Assembly (NCBI GenBank): GCA_034431315.1
Contig: DAOUDK010000090.1
Span: forward strand, 1 to 7,701
DNA length: 7,701 nucleotides
Source: JAUWOY01 sp034431315
Lineage (GTDB): Bacteria; Chloroflexota; Anaerolineae; VGOG01
Reading direction: 5' to 3'
Each line of letters opens with the position of its first letter. Within the stretch, counting starts at the first letter, position 1. Shown here in pieces: positions 5,642-7,701 of the stretch. The translations under genes and the position numbers were made by a program. Under the pieces are notes generated by a model that saw only the letters and a program-made list of their open reading frames with translations, did no database searches and had not been told where the DNA came from.

Positions 5642-6622
5642 TCACGCTTCTATCACCCGCGCTCCTGGGCCGGGACCGCCTACGATGACCTCCAGCACTT
5701 CCTCGACGTCTTTGAGCCGCCTTTCTACCTCGGCCTGATCGGCAGCCTGGCAGATCAGGTGGGCGTTGGGGCCGGCATCGAAGGTGAAGTAGACCTCCAG
5801 CCCCTCGGCCCGCCAGTTCTGTACCTCGTGGATCAACTTTATGGAGCTGGGCAGCCAGTAGTAGATGGGCGGCCGCGAGGTCATCATCACCGCGTGCATG
5901 GAGACGGCGTCCTCTTCCATGATGCGGCCCAGGGTCGCCAGATCCCTCTCCAGCAAGGCTGCTTTCGCCTGGGCCAGTCGCTCCGCTACGCTGGCCACGC
6001 GGGCCTGGTGGAGGTGGCTGGTGGGGGCCAGGGCGTGTCCCTCGGTAGACCCGACCCGCTTGTGGGCCCGGCTGACGATGGCGATCACGTCTCGCAGCTC
6101 CCAATGTTGTGGCGGGGCTATCTGTTTGGCGAATGATTCATCACTGCAAGTTCCAACCGTCCATTCGGTGAATCCACCGGGGATGGAGCGACAGGCTGAT
6201 CCGGAGCCAAAGCGGGCCAGGATCGAAAGCTCTCGCTGGCTCAACTCCAGCCCGGCCGCTCTGCTGGCTGCCAGGGACAGGGCGGCGAAGCCTGAGGCCG
6301 AGGAGGCCAGGCCCACGCCAACGGGAAAGCTGTTCTCGGAGACCACCCTGGCCCTGGCACGCAGCCCGGCCATCGCTCTCACCCGGTTCAGGTGGGCCAC
6401 GATTCGCTGCCTCGACTCACCCCGCTCCTCCCGCCCGTCCAAGATGACCAGGTCGGCGTCGTAATCGGGGGAGAACTCGACGGTAGTGACCGTGGTGAGC
6501 CTGTCCAGGTTCATGGAGAGCGAGGAGTTGGCGGGCAGATTCAGTTCCGCGTCCCGCTGGCCCCAGTACTTGATGAAAGCGATGTTGGCGCAAGCGGTAG
6601 CGGTTGCTTTTAGTATAGACAT
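5642..6622 (-). CDS. mvaD: Mevalonate-pathway decarboxylase (diphosphomevalonate or phosphomevalonate decarboxylase), GHMP kinase family
   Basis: This is a 326-residue soluble enzyme for isoprenoid precursor synthesis. It carries out ATP-dependent decarboxylation of mevalonate 5-diphosphate to isopentenyl diphosphate, or of mevalonate 5-phosphate to isopentenyl phosphate. Visible motifs are NIAFIKYWGQRDAELNLP (13-30), NSSLSMNL (32-39), the GHMP ATP loop GLASSAS (104-110), SGSACRS (140-146), TSRPPIYYW (248-256) and FTFDAGPNAHLI (279-290) with the catalytic Asp282. Length is normal. Two positions differ from characterised diphosphomevalonate decarboxylases. The Lys of KYWGK is Gln22, and the Met of SSTxGM is His196 (GSTEGH). 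Since Roseiflexus has a phosphomevalonate decarboxylase in this family, the substrate is open. The ATG overlaps the preceding oxidoreductase gene by 13 nt and has GGGAG 4 nt upstream. Confidence 0.93.
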   Translation of the reverse strand: MSILKATATACANIAFIKYWGQRDAELNLPANSSLSMNLDRLTTVTTVEFSPDYDADLVILDGREERGESRQRIVAHLNRVRAMAGLRARARVVSENSFPVGVGLASSASGFAALSLAASRAAGLELSQRELSILARFGSGSACRSIPGGFTEWTVGTCSDESFAKQIAPPQHWELRDVIAIVSRAHKRVGSTEGHALAPTSHLHQARVASVAERLAQAKAALLERDLATLGRIMEEDAVSMHAVMMTSRPPIYYWLPSSIKLIHEVQNWRAEGLEVYFTFDAGPNAHLICQAADQAEVERRLKDVEEVLEVIVGGPGPGARVIEA

Positions 6623-7584
6623 CCTTCTCCCAGCCTGGCCGCTAGCGCCGCTGCCTCTCGCACCATCTCACTGATGACCTCGGCCACCGGTTTGATCTCG
6701 CGCACGAGACCGATGCTCTGGCTGCAGGCGATCACGCCAGCATCCACATCACCCTCTTCGAGCATGCGCTTTGTCTCCGTGCCGGCCACGAGGGCCAGGA
6801 TCTCCCCCAGATCAGCCCCCTTGGCCTCCAACTCGGCCACCTTGAGGGCGGCAGCGTTCTTCCAGGCGCGGACAGAGTTGTGCAGGGAGCCCAGTATCGG
6901 CAGGGTGTCCGGTTCCGTAGCGGCGACCAGCGCTTGCTTGAGGTTTTCGTGGATGGGGCACTCCTCGGTCAGCAGCAGCCGCGTGCCGATGGTGACGCCC
7001 TCCGCGCCCAGGATGAGTGCTGCCAGCAGCCCCCGTCCGTCGGCGATGCCCCCCGCTGCCAGCACCGGAATCTCCACCGCGTCGGCCGCGCGGGGCACCA
7101 GCACCATCGTCGTCAGCCCCAGTTCGCCGATGTGTCCGCCGCCCTCAGTGCCAAAGACGGTCACGGCGTCCACGCCGGCCCGCTGCGCGCTGAGAGTGTG
7201 CCGCACGCTGACGCATTTGTGCATCGTCTTCACCCCGCCCGCCTTCAGTCGCGCCAGCATGTCCTCTGGCGGCCGGCTGCCGCTGGTCTCGACCACCGCT
7301 ACGCCCTCTTCCAGGATAACCTCGACGTAGAGATCGTTGTCAATGGGTCGCAGCGCGGGAAAGAGGCTCAGGTTGACGCCAAAGGGTTTGTCAGTCAGGG
7401 ACTTGGCCCGGCGGATGGCCTGGCGGAACCTCTCCTGGGTGTCGAACATGGCCGAGGCCATCATCCCCAGCGCGCCGGCGTTGGAGATGGCTGCCACGAA
7501 CTCCGGGCCGCTGATGTGCATCATGCACCCCCCAACGATGGGGTGTTCGATGCCGAACAGTTCGGTGACGCGGGTTTTGAACAT
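6610..7584 (-). CDS. FMN-dependent oxidoreductase, FabK / nitronate monooxygenase (2-nitropropane dioxygenase) family
   Basis: This 324-residue TIM-barrel flavoprotein could be an enoyl-ACP reductase II or a nitronate monooxygenase; the sequence alone does not decide. Visible elements are the N-terminal strand IEHPIVGGCMM (12-22), NAGALGMMAS, KPFGVNLSLFP, the KTMHKCVSVRHTLSAQRAGVDAV segment, the flavin/substrate motif GTEGGGHIG with His151 (close to the catalytic His of nitronate monooxygenases and FabK), and the FMN phosphate-binding stretch AAGGIADGRGLLAALILGAEGV followed by GTRLLLTEEC. No other fatty-acid synthesis gene is visible, so FabK activity gains no support from context. The start is the ATG at 7582-7584; its ribosome-binding site is weak (AGAG 5 nt upstream). 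The stop lies 13 nt inside the decarboxylase gene, so the two are almost certainly co-translated. Confidence 0.9.
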   Translation of the reverse strand: MFKTRVTELFGIEHPIVGGCMMHISGPEFVAAISNAGALGMMASAMFDTQERFRQAIRRAKSLTDKPFGVNLSLFPALRPIDNDLYVEVILEEGVAVVETSGSRPPEDMLARLKAGGVKTMHKCVSVRHTLSAQRAGVDAVTVFGTEGGGHIGELGLTTMVLVPRAADAVEIPVLAAGGIADGRGLLAALILGAEGVTIGTRLLLTEECPIHENLKQALVAATEPDTLPILGSLHNSVRAWKNAAALKVAELEAKGADLGEILALVAGTETKRMLEEGDVDAGVIACSQSIGLVREIKPVAEVISEMVREAAALAARLGEGCLY

Positions 7585-7701
7585 AATACTCTGGGTTCGC
7601 TCATTTTTTCAGACAAATCGAGATTGAATAAACTGAGCGGCGTTGATTTACATAAAGCACGGAAATGATAGCTAACTTGGTTGGGGCATACCGTCTCCGA
7701 C
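7585..7701. other. AT-richer leader region at the right edge, no gene recognised
   Basis: These 117 bp are clearly AT-richer than the coding sequence around them, as expected for a promoter or leader of the oxidoreductase gene. I could not find a -35/-10 pair on the minus strand with acceptable spacing. A frame entering from the right edge stops at a TAG (7672-7674) and could be the last nine codons of an upstream gene, but that is too short to support. Confidence 0.4.

Noticed and set aside
6880..7668. A 262-codon plus-strand open frame
   Set aside because: It is antisense to the FMN oxidoreductase, has low-complexity composition (His, Gln, Arg) and no recognisable motif.
7585..7701. Promoter for the oxidoreductase gene
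   Set aside because: The -10-like words on the minus strand (TATGTA, TATTCA) have no acceptable -35 box at 16-18 bp. The region is AT-rich, but no specific promoter can be supported.
7672..7701. End of another minus-strand gene at the right edge (nine codons then TAG)
   Set aside because: Too short to tell from chance, with no recognisable residues.

Overview
The window looks like a piece of a GC-rich bacterial chromosome (roughly 58-60% GC by eye). The most likely source is a Chloroflexota bacterium of the Anaerolineae type. That is an inference from three things: a mevalonate-pathway decarboxylase, gaps filled with short repeats and palindromes, and the gene content. No rRNA or other direct taxonomic marker is present. 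All seven complete genes and one partial gene lie on the minus strand and are read from right to left.

In transcription order: (1) a 117-bp AT-richer leader at the right edge; (2) a FabK/nitronate monooxygenase-family FMN oxidoreductase (6610-7584); (3) a mevalonate-pathway decarboxylase whose start lies inside the end of the oxidoreductase gene (5642-6622); (4) a 187-bp gap holding a near-consensus promoter (TTGCCA, 17-bp spacer, TATAAT), three CCTAAT words that may be an operator, and a 78-bp composite palindromic repeat; (5) a small antitoxin-like gene overlapping an AbiEii-type nucleotidyltransferase gene (5143-5454 and 4469-5155); (6) a RseP-type site-2 protease starting 5 bp after the nucleotidyltransferase stop (3405-4463); (7) a 79-bp gap with short direct repeats and two competing hairpins; (8) a HEAT-repeat protein overlapping by 7 bp an AEC-family permease (2372-3325 and 1464-2378); (9) a short gap with degenerate 7-12-bp repeats, partly overlapping the start of a SERCA-like P-type ATPase cut by the left edge (1-1406).

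The genes fall into three translationally coupled groups. These are oxidoreductase plus decarboxylase (isoprenoid precursor synthesis), a toxin-antitoxin-like pair running into an intramembrane protease, and HEAT protein plus transporter followed by a cation pump. The points most worth a second look are the AbiEii-type pair with its own promoter directly upstream of rseP, two unusual residues in the decarboxylase that question its substrate, and the palindromic element in the antitoxin leader. I see no CRISPR array, transposase, tRNA or rRNA. I did not find a wholly novel multi-gene system; the AbiEii/antitoxin/RseP arrangement comes closest.
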